Position numbers and translations under genes: made by a program. A model generated the notes under the pieces. It saw only the letters and a program-made list of their open reading frames with translations, did not search any database and was not told the origin of the DNA. This document shows positions 25,105-33,099 of a stretch of DNA of 64,000 bases, piece by piece. The DNA comes from Nonomuraea rubra (GTDB lineage: Bacteria > Actinomycetota > Actinomycetes > Streptosporangiales > Streptosporangiaceae), in contig NZ_JACHMI010000001.1 in NCBI RefSeq assembly GCF_014207985.1, forward strand, positions 1,533,001 to 1,597,000, given 5' to 3'. Position 1 is the stretch's first letter. Every line of letters begins with the position of its first letter.

Positions 25105-26856
25105 ATGGACAAGAGGGTGATCGACGGCCGCTTCGAGCTCGTGGAGCGGCTCGGCGGCGGGGGCATGGGCCTGGTGTGGCGCGCCTGGGACGTGGCCCTG
25201 CACCGGGAGGTCGCGCTCAAGGAGGTACGCCCGCCCGACCCCGCCATCGAGGAGCACGACCCCACCCTCGCCCGCGAGCTGCGCTCCAGGGTGCTGCGCG
25301 AGGCCCGCGCCCTGGCCCGGCTGAACCACCCGCACGTGGCCACCATCCACCACATCGTGGACCCGGGCGAGCAGGGCTATCCCTGGATCGTCATGGAGCT
25401 GGTCACCGGCGGCTCGCTCCAGGACCACCTCCAGCACGGCCCCTTACCGGTCAGGGAGGCGGCGCGGCTGGGGCGGGAGGTGCTGTCCGGGCTGCGGGCC
25501 GCCCACGCGGTCGGCATCCAGCACCGCGACGTCAAACCCGCCAACGTGCTGCTGCGCGAGGACGGCCGCTCGGTGCTGACGGACTTCGGCATCGCGGCGA
25601 TGCGCGAGTCCACGAGCCTCACGGCCACCGGGTCGTTCATCGGCTCGCCCGAGTACATGGCGCCCGAGCGGATCAACGGGGTCGAGGGCGATCCCGCCTC
25701 CGACCTGTGGTCGCTGGGCATGCTGCTGTACGTCGCGGTGGAGGGGCGGCACCCGCTGCGCCGCGGCACCACGCTGGCGACGCTCGCCGCGGTGCTCAAC
25801 CAGGACGTGCCGCCCGCGGAGCGCGCCGGGGCGCTCACGCCCGTGCTGAGCGCCCTGCTCGTCCGCGATCCGTCCGCCCGGCCGGACCCCGAGACCCTGG
25901 ACCGGATGTTCGCGGACGCCGAAGCCGGCCGCACACCCCCGCCACCCGGCCCGTACGCCGGCGGCCCCGCGATCCCCCAGCCCATGGCCCCCGCCTTCCC
26001 GCCCGGTGCTGGGTACGCCACCGGGCAGCCCGTCTTCCCGCCCGGTGGTGGGCAGACCCTGCCGCCCGCGCCCGCCTATCCGCCCGGCGGTGGGCAGACC
26101 GTCCCGCCCGGGTACGGGAAGGCGCCGCAGCAGCCGCCGTGGGGCCCGGGGCCGGTTCCGAACGCGGACACCGCGAACACGCGCCGCAGCCGTCGCGGTG
26201 CCAGGGGAGCGGCGGTGGCGGCGGCGGTGTCCGTGGCGGCGATCGTGGTGGTGGGCGTGCTGGTGTGGCGGTTCCTCCCGCCGGCCACCCAGGGCGACCC
26301 GCGACCCACCGCCCTGAGCCTCGGGAACGATCCCACCGCCACCACGAAACCGGCCGACGACCAGGCCGAAGAGCCCACAGGGGAGCCCACGGAGGAGCCC
26401 ACGGAGAAGCCCACCCCGAGTGACCTGCTGACCCCCACCGGCATGCGCGGCATGATCGTCGACCTGAAGCGGATCATCGGCGGAACCAAGATCGTCAGAA
26501 TGACGATCCATCCCACCCACGCCTCCGTGGACGTCCCCCGCAAGGACGACCCGGAGGTCTACGACAGCTACGACTACCGCGACGGCGAGGTCACCGGCCC
26601 CAGGAAGGGCAGCACGTTCGACACCCCCCTCGTGGACCTGGCCAAGTTCAACTGGAACGCCCTGCCGAACCTGCTCAAGAAGGCGAAGCAGGACCTCGGC
26701 GCGCGCCCGCCGATCTCCCACCACCTGATCGTGGAGCCGAACTACTCGTTCACCTCGACGAAGCAGGTCCTGCTGGTCTACGGCTCCGACGAGTACGGGC
26801 GCGGCGGTTACCTGGTGGCCTCCCCTCAGGGGCGGGTGCTCAAGGTCGTCAGCTGA
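25105..26856 (+). CDS. Transmembrane Ser/Thr protein kinase, catalytically intact
   Basis: PknB-type Hanks kinase (583 aa). Residues about 9-275 hold the kinase: glycine loop LGGGGMGLVW, lysine in VALKEV (residue 39), IQHRDVKPANVLL, TDFGIAA and APE in YMAPERI. A Pro/Gly-rich linker with PPGGGQT repeats follows, then one membrane helix (about 372-392), a Glu/Pro/Thr repeat (EEPTGEPTEEPTEK) and an external domain of about 160 residues with no recognised family. It probably phosphorylates cytoplasmic targets in response to an external signal. It lies 16 bases from the convergent pseudokinase gene; whether they act together is unknown. Confidence 0.93.
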   Translation: MDKRVIDGRFELVERLGGGGMGLVWRAWDVALHREVALKEVRPPDPAIEEHDPTLARELRSRVLREARALARLNHPHVATIHHIVDPGEQGYPWIVMELVTGGSLQDHLQHGPLPVREAARLGREVLSGLRAAHAVGIQHRDVKPANVLLREDGRSVLTDFGIAAMRESTSLTATGSFIGSPEYMAPERINGVEGDPASDLWSLGMLLYVAVEGRHPLRRGTTLATLAAVLNQDVPPAERAGALTPVLSALLVRDPSARPDPETLDRMFADAEAGRTPPPPGPYAGGPAIPQPMAPAFPPGAGYATGQPVFPPGGGQTLPPAPAYPPGGGQTVPPGYGKAPQQPPWGPGPVPNADTANTRRSRRGARGAAVAAAVSVAAIVVVGVLVWRFLPPATQGDPRPTALSLGNDPTATTKPADDQAEEPTGEPTEEPTEKPTPSDLLTPTGMRGMIVDLKRIIGGTKIVRMTIHPTHASVDVPRKDDPEVYDSYDYRDGEVTGPRKGSTFDTPLVDLAKFNWNALPNLLKKAKQDLGARPPISHHLIVEPNYSFTSTKQVLLVYGSDEYGRGGYLVASPQGRVLKVVS

Positions 26857-26872
26857 GCGAGCCGGATCGGGG

Positions 26873-29800
26873 TCAGCAACTCTCCTGGTAGCCGCTCTCC
26901 GGGATGAGGCGCGCCCACTCCGCCCTGCTCAGCGCACCGCCCGCCCGCGCGCACACCTCGCGCGCCGTCAGCCCCGGGTCCACCGCGACCTCCCGTACGG
27001 TCCCGTCGAGCGTGACCCCGCGCAGCCGCCTGCCGTCCTGGCTGAAGGCTGGCCCGGAGGCCCACGAACCGACCTGGCCGACCTCGCGCAGCGCCGCGGT
27101 GTCCCAGAGCGAGGTACGGCCGGCGTCCACGGCCAGCAGGTCGCCGCCGGGGGAGAAGCGCAGCTCGTCCACCGGGGCGGAGCCGGTCTCGATCGTGCCG
27201 ATGGGCTCGCGCTCGTGCACGTCCCACAGCAGCACCCGGCCGGCGTCCAGCGCGATCGCCAGCCTGCCGCCGTCGGGGGAGAAGGCCAGCGCCGTCGGGG
27301 CGGCTCCATCGGCCAGGTCGAGCGGGGTGATCCGGCCGGTGGGCAGGTCGAGCAGGTTCGGGCCGGCGGCCAGCGTGGAGCCGTCGGGGCTGAAGGCCAG
27401 CGCCAGGTCGCCCGCGCCCGCGTACGCCTTGATCCGGCGCCCGGTGCGCACCTCCCACGTCTCCAGCAGCGTCCTGCGGGCGGTGGCCAGGGTGCCGCCG
27501 TCGGGGGAGAGCGCCACGGCGGGCACGTCGCCGCCCGCGTCGATCGCGGACACCTGCCTGCCTCCGGCCACCTCCCATACGGTCACCGGGTCGCCCGCCA
27601 CCGCCAGCAGCCGCCCGCCCGCGTCGAACGCCAGGTCGCCGGCCGCCGCGATGCGGCCCAGCTTCCTGCGTTCCTCGGTGTCGGTGAGCTCGATGGCGTT
27701 GCCGACCTCCTTGGCGGCGACCCGGCCGTTGCCGGAGAACGCGGCGACGTGCCCGTCGTCGGACGGCGCCGGCAGGCCGGACACGTCGAGCGAGACGACG
27801 GAGCCGGTGCCGCTGAGGTAGCGCAGCTGGCGGCCGTCCGAGGAGAAGGCCAGGCCGTGGCCGGGGTCCTGGAGGGGGTAGGAACCGGCCAGGCGGCGCT
27901 CGGCGACGTTCCAGACGCGTACCTCGCCGTCGCCGGGGAGTGCCAGCAGGCGGCCGTCGGGGCTGAAGACCAGCGGGCCCGCCGACGCGCCCGGGGTCGT
28001 CTCCAGCCCGTCCACGACCTCGACACCCCACGCCCCGTCCTCCGGCGGACCGGCCCCGTCCTCGGGCTGCCCGGCCTCGCGCTCCCGGCCCGTGCCCGGC
28101 GCGTCCCCGGTGCCGTCGCCCGGCCGGGCAGCCTGGCCGGTCCGCGTCGCCTCGCCGTCACGGGCTTGCCCTGACTGCGGATCACCGCTGCCGGGCCGCC
28201 CGGCACCCGCCTCGTCGGCGTCCCCCCGCTGCGCTCCGGTCGCGCGGGCCTGCGGCTGAGCGGTGCCCGCCCCGGCGGTCATGCTGGCCTGTGGTTGAGC
28301 GGTGCCCGCCTGGGCGGTCGTGCGGACCTGTGGTTGAGCGGTGCCCGCCCCGGAGGTTGCGCGGGACTGCGGTTGCGTGGTGCCCGTTTGGGCGGTCGTG
28401 CGGGACTGCGGTTGCGTGGTGCCCGTTTGGGCGGTCGTGCGGGGTTGCGGCTCGGTGGTCCGGCCGCCGTCGGTGCTGAAGGTCTCGACCCGGTCAGGCC
28501 CGGTCGTGCTCTCGGGCGTGCCCGCCGCGGGGGCCTGCGAGGCGGTAGTCGCGGGGGACGGGGCCGAGGTCTGGGCGGGGGTGGGGAGCGCGAGCACGCC
28601 CGGGCTCTGCGCGGCGGTGGTCGGCGCGGGCGCCGGGCTGCCGGCGAGGTCGGCGGGGGTGTCGGGGCCCGGCTCCACGGCCGCGCCGAACGTCTCCTCG
28701 GCCCCCGTACGCGACCGACTGCCCCCGGCCCCCACCAGCGTCACCCCGTCGCGCCCCGCCACCGCCAGCATGCGCCCGTCGGGGCTGAAGGCCACGGCGG
28801 GGGCGGCCGCGTCAGCGCCCGTGAGCGGCTCGACCTCGACCACCCCGGTCCTGGTGCGGCGCGCAGCCAGGTTCCACAGCTCGACCCGCCCGGCCGGCCG
28901 CGAGACGGCCGCCCGCGTCCCGTCGGGCGACAGCGCCACCTTCGCGTCCGTCACGTCGAACAGCACGCGCGTCCCCTGGTAGACCCGCGTCCTGTTCCCC
29001 CGGCTGATCGTGTAGACGCCGGCGGCGGGCGCGCGCCCGGTGGTCACGTCGATCGGCCCGGCGCCGCTCACGTCCGCGTACAGCCCGTCGTCGCTCAGCG
29101 CCGTCACCCCGGCAGGCAGCGCGTACGTCACCGCCCGCCGCCTCGACCGCACGTCCCAGACGGTGAGCGCACCGGTGTCCCACCTGACCAGCGTGTCGCC
29201 GCGCAGCAGGTACCGGGCCCGCGCGTCGGCCCCGGGATCGGTGAACACGGCCAGCTCCGGCTGCACCAGCGAGGCCTGCAGCGCCGCCCGCGCCTCGAAG
29301 ACCGGCGCCAGCCGCCACGCGGCCACGCTCAGCCGCATCGCGGTACGCGGGTCGGAGGTGCGCAGCGACTCCGCCCTGGCGGCCACGGCGCGGGCGTCGG
29401 CCTCGAGAAGGCGCTCGCGCAGGTCGTTCTGCCCGTGAACGGCCACGACGGTCATCGTGACCGCCACCGCCAGCACCGCCGCCACCGTCGCCAGCGACGG
29501 CACGAGCAGCTTCCTGCGCTGCTTGGACAGGGCCACGCTCTCGTTGACGAAGTCGCGTTCTAGCTGGTTCAGCCGCACGTGGCGGCGCTTGGTCGCGGCC
29601 CAGCCGAGCGCCGTGTCGAGCTCCTGCCCGCGCAGCAGGTGGCCACGCCCGCGCCGGTGCTCCGACCAGTGCCTGGCGGCCTCGCGGATGCGGCGGTGCA
29701 CCAGCATGCCCTCGCGCTCGTCGGCCACCCAGCCGCGCAGCCGCGGCCAGGCCCGGTAGAGCGCGGCGCTGGCCGGCGCGACCCGGTCGTCGCTGACGGC

Positions 29801-30769
29801 CACGAGCCTGCCGACGGCGGTCTCCACCCCCGGCACGCGTACGCTGCGGCGTACCAGCAGCCCGGCCTCCATGAGCGGCCGCAGCACGTCGCCCTCGTCG
29901 TGCGGGGTGTCGCCGTCGAGCAGGCGCAGCAGCAGGCCGGGCACCTCCTGCTGCTGCGCGGGCGTGAGCCCCGCGTACACCTCCTCGGCCACCTCGCCCA
30001 GCGACCGCTGCCGCACGTACGCGGGCGGCGGGCGCAGCTCGGCGCCGCCGTCCACCAGCAGCTCGGCCGCCGTGGGACGGTCGGCGGGGTCCTTGGCCAG
30101 CGCCCGCCCGACCAGCTCGCACAGGGAGTCGGGCAGGCAGCTCACGTCGGGATCGACGGTCAGCAGCCGGTGCATGATGCCGCCGAGGCTCTCCCCGCGG
30201 AACGGGTCGTGCCCGGTCGCCGCGAACAGCACCACCGCGCCCCACGCGAACACGTCCGCCGCCGACCCGGCCGCCTGGCCGGTCAGCATTTCGGGCGCCT
30301 GGTACGTGTACGCGCCCACCGGCCCGGACACCGGCAGCCCCAGCTCGATCACCTTGGGCCCGTCGTCGGCCAGCAGCACGCTCTCCGGGTTCAGCCCCCG
30401 ATGGGTCAGCCCCGCCTCGTGCAGCGCGCGCAGCACCTCCGCCAGCGCCCCGGCCAGCGCGACCAGCTCGTCACCCGTGTACGGCCCGTGCAGCGCGACG
30501 GCCTGCCGCAGGTCGGGCCCGTCGACGAACTCGCTCACCACGTACGGGACGCCTCCGTCGGACCCGACGGCGACCACCTCCGCCAGATGGCGGCAGGTCA
30601 CCCGCTCGTACCGGTGCCCGACCTCGCCCCGCGGCACCGTGACCGCGAACCTGCGGCCCTCGTCGTCGTAGGCGTCGTAGACGACACCGCGCCCGCCGGC
30701 GCCCAGCCTGGCGGCCGGCCAATAGCCGCCAAGCCTTTCTGGGTCACCGGGCACCAAGCGCATCGTCAC
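26873..30769 (-). CDS. Membrane pseudokinase with winged-helix-like region and WD40 propeller
   Basis: A 1298-aa protein in one open frame. Residues 13-255 have a kinase fold ([41 protein letters not shown]) but lack the catalytic residues: the VAIK lysine is Thr44 (FAVTV), HRD is H-R-G (123-125) and DFG is E-L-G (142-144). Residues 256-415 resemble the small helical region of STAND-type WD40 proteins ([18 protein letters not shown]). One membrane helix is at 421-443. WD40 blades ([14 protein letters not shown] and repeats) occupy most of 500-1270, interrupted at about 695-915 by a Thr/Gln/Pro/Gly-rich insert. The end has a cysteine pair (VCARAG, GYQESC). Likely an ATP-binding or scaffold receptor; its function is unknown. 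Confidence 0.85.
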   Translation of the reverse strand: MTMRLVPGDPERLGGYWPAARLGAGGRGVVYDAYDDEGRRFAVTVPRGEVGHRYERVTCRHLAEVVAVGSDGGVPYVVSEFVDGPDLRQAVALHGPYTGDELVALAGALAEVLRALHEAGLTHRGLNPESVLLADDGPKVIELGLPVSGPVGAYTYQAPEMLTGQAAGSAADVFAWGAVVLFAATGHDPFRGESLGGIMHRLLTVDPDVSCLPDSLCELVGRALAKDPADRPTAAELLVDGGAELRPPPAYVRQRSLGEVAEEVYAGLTPAQQQEVPGLLLRLLDGDTPHDEGDVLRPLMEAGLLVRRSVRVPGVETAVGRLVAVSDDRVAPASAALYRAWPRLRGWVADEREGMLVHRRIREAARHWSEHRRGRGHLLRGQELDTALGWAATKRRHVRLNQLERDFVNESVALSKQRRKLLVPSLATVAAVLAVAVTMTVVAVHGQNDLRERLLEADARAVAARAESLRTSDPRTAMRLSVAAWRLAPVFEARAALQASLVQPELAVFTDPGADARARYLLRGDTLVRWDTGALTVWDVRSRRRAVTYALPAGVTALSDDGLYADVSGAGPIDVTTGRAPAAGVYTISRGNRTRVYQGTRVLFDVTDAKVALSPDGTRAAVSRPAGRVELWNLAARRTRTGVVEVEPLTGADAAAPAVAFSPDGRMLAVAGRDGVTLVGAGGSRSRTGAEETFGAAVEPGPDTPADLAGSPAPAPTTAAQSPGVLALPTPAQTSAPSPATTASQAPAAGTPESTTGPDRVETFSTDGGRTTEPQPRTTAQTGTTQPQSRTTAQTGTTQPQSRATSGAGTAQPQVRTTAQAGTAQPQASMTAGAGTAQPQARATGAQRGDADEAGAGRPGSGDPQSGQARDGEATRTGQAARPGDGTGDAPGTGREREAGQPEDGAGPPEDGAWGVEVVDGLETTPGASAGPLVFSPDGRLLALPGDGEVRVWNVAERRLAGSYPLQDPGHGLAFSSDGRQLRYLSGTGSVVSLDVSGLPAPSDDGHVAAFSGNGRVAAKEVGNAIELTDTEERRKLGRIAAAGDLAFDAGGRLLAVAGDPVTVWEVAGGRQVSAIDAGGDVPAVALSPDGGTLATARRTLLETWEVRTGRRIKAYAGAGDLALAFSPDGSTLAAGPNLLDLPTGRITPLDLADGAAPTALAFSPDGGRLAIALDAGRVLLWDVHEREPIGTIETGSAPVDELRFSPGGDLLAVDAGRTSLWDTAALREVGQVGSWASGPAFSQDGRRLRGVTLDGTVREVAVDPGLTAREVCARAGGALSRAEWARLIPESGYQESC
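28247..28441. repeat. Five tandem 39-bp repeats inside the pseudokinase/WD40 gene
   Basis: Units at 28403-28441, 28364-28402, 28325-28363, 28286-28324 and 28247-28285 encode 13-residue repeats of the form [13 protein letters not shown], the first two identical in protein and the rest diverged. A partial sixth unit follows. All are in frame. This is a Thr/Gln-rich linker likely to change length by slippage. Confidence 0.85.
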
Positions 30770-30835
30770 TGGAGCTTAGATGCACGACACCGCCCATTGG
30801 TTGTCCGGGACCACGTTTCCGGGAGGGACGCCACA

Positions 30836-30860
30836 GGTCCCCCGCGCGCCTCGGGGGACC
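30836..30860. terminator. Hairpin between the GNAT gene and the large pseudokinase gene
   Basis: GGTCCCCCG and CGGGGGACC pair perfectly around a 7-base loop, 16 bases after the GNAT stop. No T run follows. It may end the GNAT transcript, which would leave the pseudokinase with its own promoter in the remaining 66 bases. Confidence 0.5.
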
Positions 30861-30875
30861 CGCGCGTCATGATCA

Positions 30876-31430
30876 TTATGCCAGGCTTCGCGAAGCGGCC
30901 CGCCAATCGTGCCGGAGCACGGCCATGAGCACGCAGTCGTGCCACTCCCCGTCCCACAGGAGCGCGTCGCGCTCGACGCCCTCCTCCACGAACCCCAGCT
31001 TCTTGTAGACGTGCCGCGCCCGCTCGTTGAAGGCGTAGACGCCCAGCCTGATCCGGTGCAGCGGCGTGGTCTCGAAGGCGTGGCGGAGCACCAGCTCGAT
31101 CGCCTCGCTGCCGTAGCCCTTGCCGAACACGCGGGGGCCGATCAGGCCGATGCGCAGGTTGCACGACAGGTTGGCGGTGTCCAGCTCGTTGAGCACCACC
31201 TCGCCGACGTACTCGTCGTCCGCCATGATCGCCAGGTCGAGCCGGTCGGGGTGGTCGCCGCGCGTGGCGTACCACACGCGGAGCTGGTCGGGGTCGAACC
31301 CGGCGTGCGAGCCCGTCAGCCGGCGCACGTCAGGGTCGGAGACCAGTTCCAGCAGTCCCTCGACGTGCTCGGGACCGACCGGGCGCAGCGTCACGCGCGC
31401 ACCCTTCAGTGTGGGTTTCTCGGCGAACAT
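30876..31430 (-). CDS. GNAT acetyltransferase, RimJ/RimL type
   Basis: Acetyl-CoA-dependent N-acetyltransferase (184 aa) of the Acetyltransf_3 group. It opens with V-T-L-R-P-V and shows the acetyl-CoA loop in GKGYGSEAIELVLRHAF and the family block NERARHVYKKLGFVEEG, then RDALLWDGEWHDCVLMAVLR. These enzymes acetylate protein N-termini, amino acids, nucleosides or antibiotics. The ATG at 31430 directly follows AGAAAGG, closer than usual, so the GTG at codon 13 is an alternative. It lies 12 bases after the shikimate-kinase-like gene and 106 bases before the pseudokinase gene. A second GNAT precedes the other pseudokinase gene. Confidence 0.88.
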   Translation of the reverse strand: MFAEKPTLKGARVTLRPVGPEHVEGLLELVSDPDVRRLTGSHAGFDPDQLRVWYATRGDHPDRLDLAIMADDEYVGEVVLNELDTANLSCNLRIGLIGPRVFGKGYGSEAIELVLRHAFETTPLHRIRLGVYAFNERARHVYKKLGFVEEGVERDALLWDGEWHDCVLMAVLRHDWRAASRSLA

Positions 31431-31442
31431 CCTTTCTGGCTA

Positions 31443-31952
31443 TCAGTCTCGATCAACGCGGGGCAAACCCATTTTGCGCAGCACCGCGTCGCGTACCTGC
31501 TCCGGGGTGAGCACGCCGACGTCGCAGATGACGTCCGCCGCCTCGCGGAAGTACGCCTCGCGGCGGGCCCGCATCTCCTTCGGGTCGTAGTCGGGCCGGT
31601 GCTTGCTGGTGCGCATGCGCTCGGCCAGCACCTCGTCGTCGGCGTCCACCCAGACCACGAACGCCTGGCGCAACGCCGCGCGCACCTCGGCGTTCTCCAT
31701 CACGCTGGCCGCCGCGGCGATCACCTTCGGCTCGCCCGCCAGCCCCTCCAGCACGTGCTCGGCCTCGTACCGGTGCAGCGCTTCCCTGCCCTCGCGGGCG
31801 GCGATCGGCGCGGAGGGGGCGCCGTACTTGTCCTGGAGGTACCCGTCGCTGTCGGTGAACGGCAGCCCGAGCGCCTCCGCGATCAAGCGGCCGGACGTCG
31901 TCTTACCCGCGCCCATGAGCCCGATCATCACGACTGGTTTGTTTTTCGACAT
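31443..31952 (-). CDS. Shikimate-kinase-like P-loop kinase
   Basis: Nucleoside-monophosphate-kinase-fold protein (169 aa). Walker A is GLMGAGKTT, the D-x-D pattern of shikimate kinases is at DSDGYLQ, and REGREALHRYE matches the shikimate-kinase arginine/glutamate helix. The substrate-binding triple glycine found in AroK is replaced by VIAAAASVM, so the substrate is probably not shikimate. It is not near aro genes. It seems to be the first gene of a unit with the GNAT downstream (12-base gap). A small-metabolite kinase role is inference. Confidence 0.75.
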   Translation of the reverse strand: MSKNKPVVMIGLMGAGKTTSGRLIAEALGLPFTDSDGYLQDKYGAPSAPIAAREGREALHRYEAEHVLEGLAGEPKVIAAAASVMENAEVRAALRQAFVVWVDADDEVLAERMRTSKHRPDYDPKEMRARREAYFREAADVICDVGVLTPEQVRDAVLRKMGLPRVDRD

Positions 31953-31990
31953 GTGGATAGAGGTTCCTTCGTGTCAAGGAGGTAAATCTG

Positions 31991-32272
31991 ATGACCATCG
32001 CCGGAAGCATCATCCTCATCATGCTCGGTGCGATCCTCACCTGGGCCGTCGAGTTCGACCTCGCCGGCCTCGACATCAACGTAGTGGGCGTCATCCTCAT
32101 GCTCGGTGGCCTGGTCGGGCTCCTGTTCGGCATATACAGGATCACCGTCACGCGCCGGGCGGTCGGCCCGATCGACGAGCCGGTGCACCGTCACGAGGTC
32201 TACGAGGAGCCCGAGGCCCGTAGGACCACGGTCTACGAGGAGCGCCGCCACTACGACGAACCACCGCTGTAG
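31991..32272 (+). CDS. Small two-helix membrane protein (DUF6458-like)
   Basis: 93-aa protein with two predicted membrane helices (residues 3-19 and 28-50) separated by the short AVEFDLAGLDINV loop, and a charged C-terminal tail rich in Glu, Arg, Tyr and His. AAGGAGG lies 8 bases before the ATG. It matches a family of small actinobacterial membrane proteins of unknown role. It is divergent from the shikimate-kinase-like gene and 13 bases upstream of the ChaB gene, with which it is probably co-transcribed. Confidence 0.8.
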   Translation: MTIAGSIILIMLGAILTWAVEFDLAGLDINVVGVILMLGGLVGLLFGIYRITVTRRAVGPIDEPVHRHEVYEEPEARRTTVYEERRHYDEPPL

Positions 32273-32285
32273 GAGGTGAACCGAC

Positions 32286-33014
32286 ATGCCAGCTGTTGAA
32301 GAGCTGCCGTCGACCATCAAGCGTTCTCCGAAGAAGGCGCAGAACACGTGGATCAAGGCGCACGACTCGGCCGTCAAGGAGTACGGCGAGGGGCGGCGCG
32401 CCCACATGACCGCGTTCGCCGCGCTGAAACACTCCTTCGAGAAGGTGGGAGACCACTGGGAGTCGAAGAACGGCAAGGGCCCTTCCGACAAGGGCGCCAC
32501 CGACCGCTCCGGCCGGACGGCCGAGGGCGTGGACGCCAACGCCAGCAAGGAACACCTGCAGAAGGTGGCCGCGAAGCTGGGGGTGACCGGCCGGTCGAAG
32601 ATGACCAAGCAGGAACTGGTCGGCGCCATCAAGAAGGCCAACAGGACCGCCACGGCGAAGTCCCGCCCGAGCGCGAAGTCCAACGGCACGAAGTCCAACG
32701 GCACGAAGTCCAACGGCACGAAGTCCACGAGCACGAGGTCCTCGGCCGCGAAGTCTTCGAGCACGAGGTCTTCGAGCACCAGGTCCACGGCCACGAAGTC
32801 TTCGAGCACGAAGTCTTCGGGCACCAAGTCGGGCACCAAGTCGGGTACCAAGTCCGGTACGAGGGCGGCCACCTCGTCGAGGTCCGGCACCAGGACGACG
32901 TCCAAGGTGAAGTCGGCGCCCAAGTCGGCCTCCAAGTCGAAGCCGGCGCCCAAATCGGCGTCCAGGACGAAGTCCGCTTCCAAGAAGAGCTCCACGGCGA
33001 GGAAGTCCCGCTGA
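32286..33014 (+). CDS. ChaB-domain protein with Rho-N/SAP-like domain and Lys/Ser-rich tail
   Basis: 242-aa basic protein. Residues 3-60 form a ChaB domain (LPSTIKRSPKKAQNTWIKAHDSA, EEYGEGRRAH-like helix). Residues about 85-115 resemble a Rho N-terminal or SAP-type nucleic-acid-binding motif (HLQKVAAKLGVTGRSKMTKQ). Residues 120-242 are almost entirely Lys, Ser, Thr, Gly, Ala and Arg in short repeats (KSNGT three times, KSGT three times), like the tails of actinobacterial histone-like proteins. It likely binds DNA or RNA. AGGAGG lies 8 bases before the ATG. Confidence 0.82.
   Translation: MPAVEELPSTIKRSPKKAQNTWIKAHDSAVKEYGEGRRAHMTAFAALKHSFEKVGDHWESKNGKGPSDKGATDRSGRTAEGVDANASKEHLQKVAAKLGVTGRSKMTKQELVGAIKKANRTATAKSRPSAKSNGTKSNGTKSNGTKSTSTRSSAAKSSSTRSSSTRSTATKSSSTKSSGTKSGTKSGTKSGTRAATSSRSGTRTTSKVKSAPKSASKSKPAPKSASRTKSASKKSSTARKSR
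32676..32870 (+). repeat. Short in-frame repeats encoding the Lys/Ser/Thr tail
   Basis: AAGTCCAACGGCACG occurs three times in a row at 32676-32720, followed by diverged AAGTCTTCGAGCACG-type units and several tandem AAGTCGGGCACC-type units. All are multiples of three bases, so copy-number change would alter tail length and not the frame. Confidence 0.75.
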
Positions 33015-33099
33015 CAGGACGGGGCCACATCCGCCACCGACCAGAGGGCCGCCGATCTATCCGGATCGCCGGCCCTCACTCATGCCCGCCACCCCCGCC

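Noticed and set aside
28247..28441. CRISPR-like array
   Set aside because: Units are contiguous, in frame and without spacers; they encode a protein repeat.
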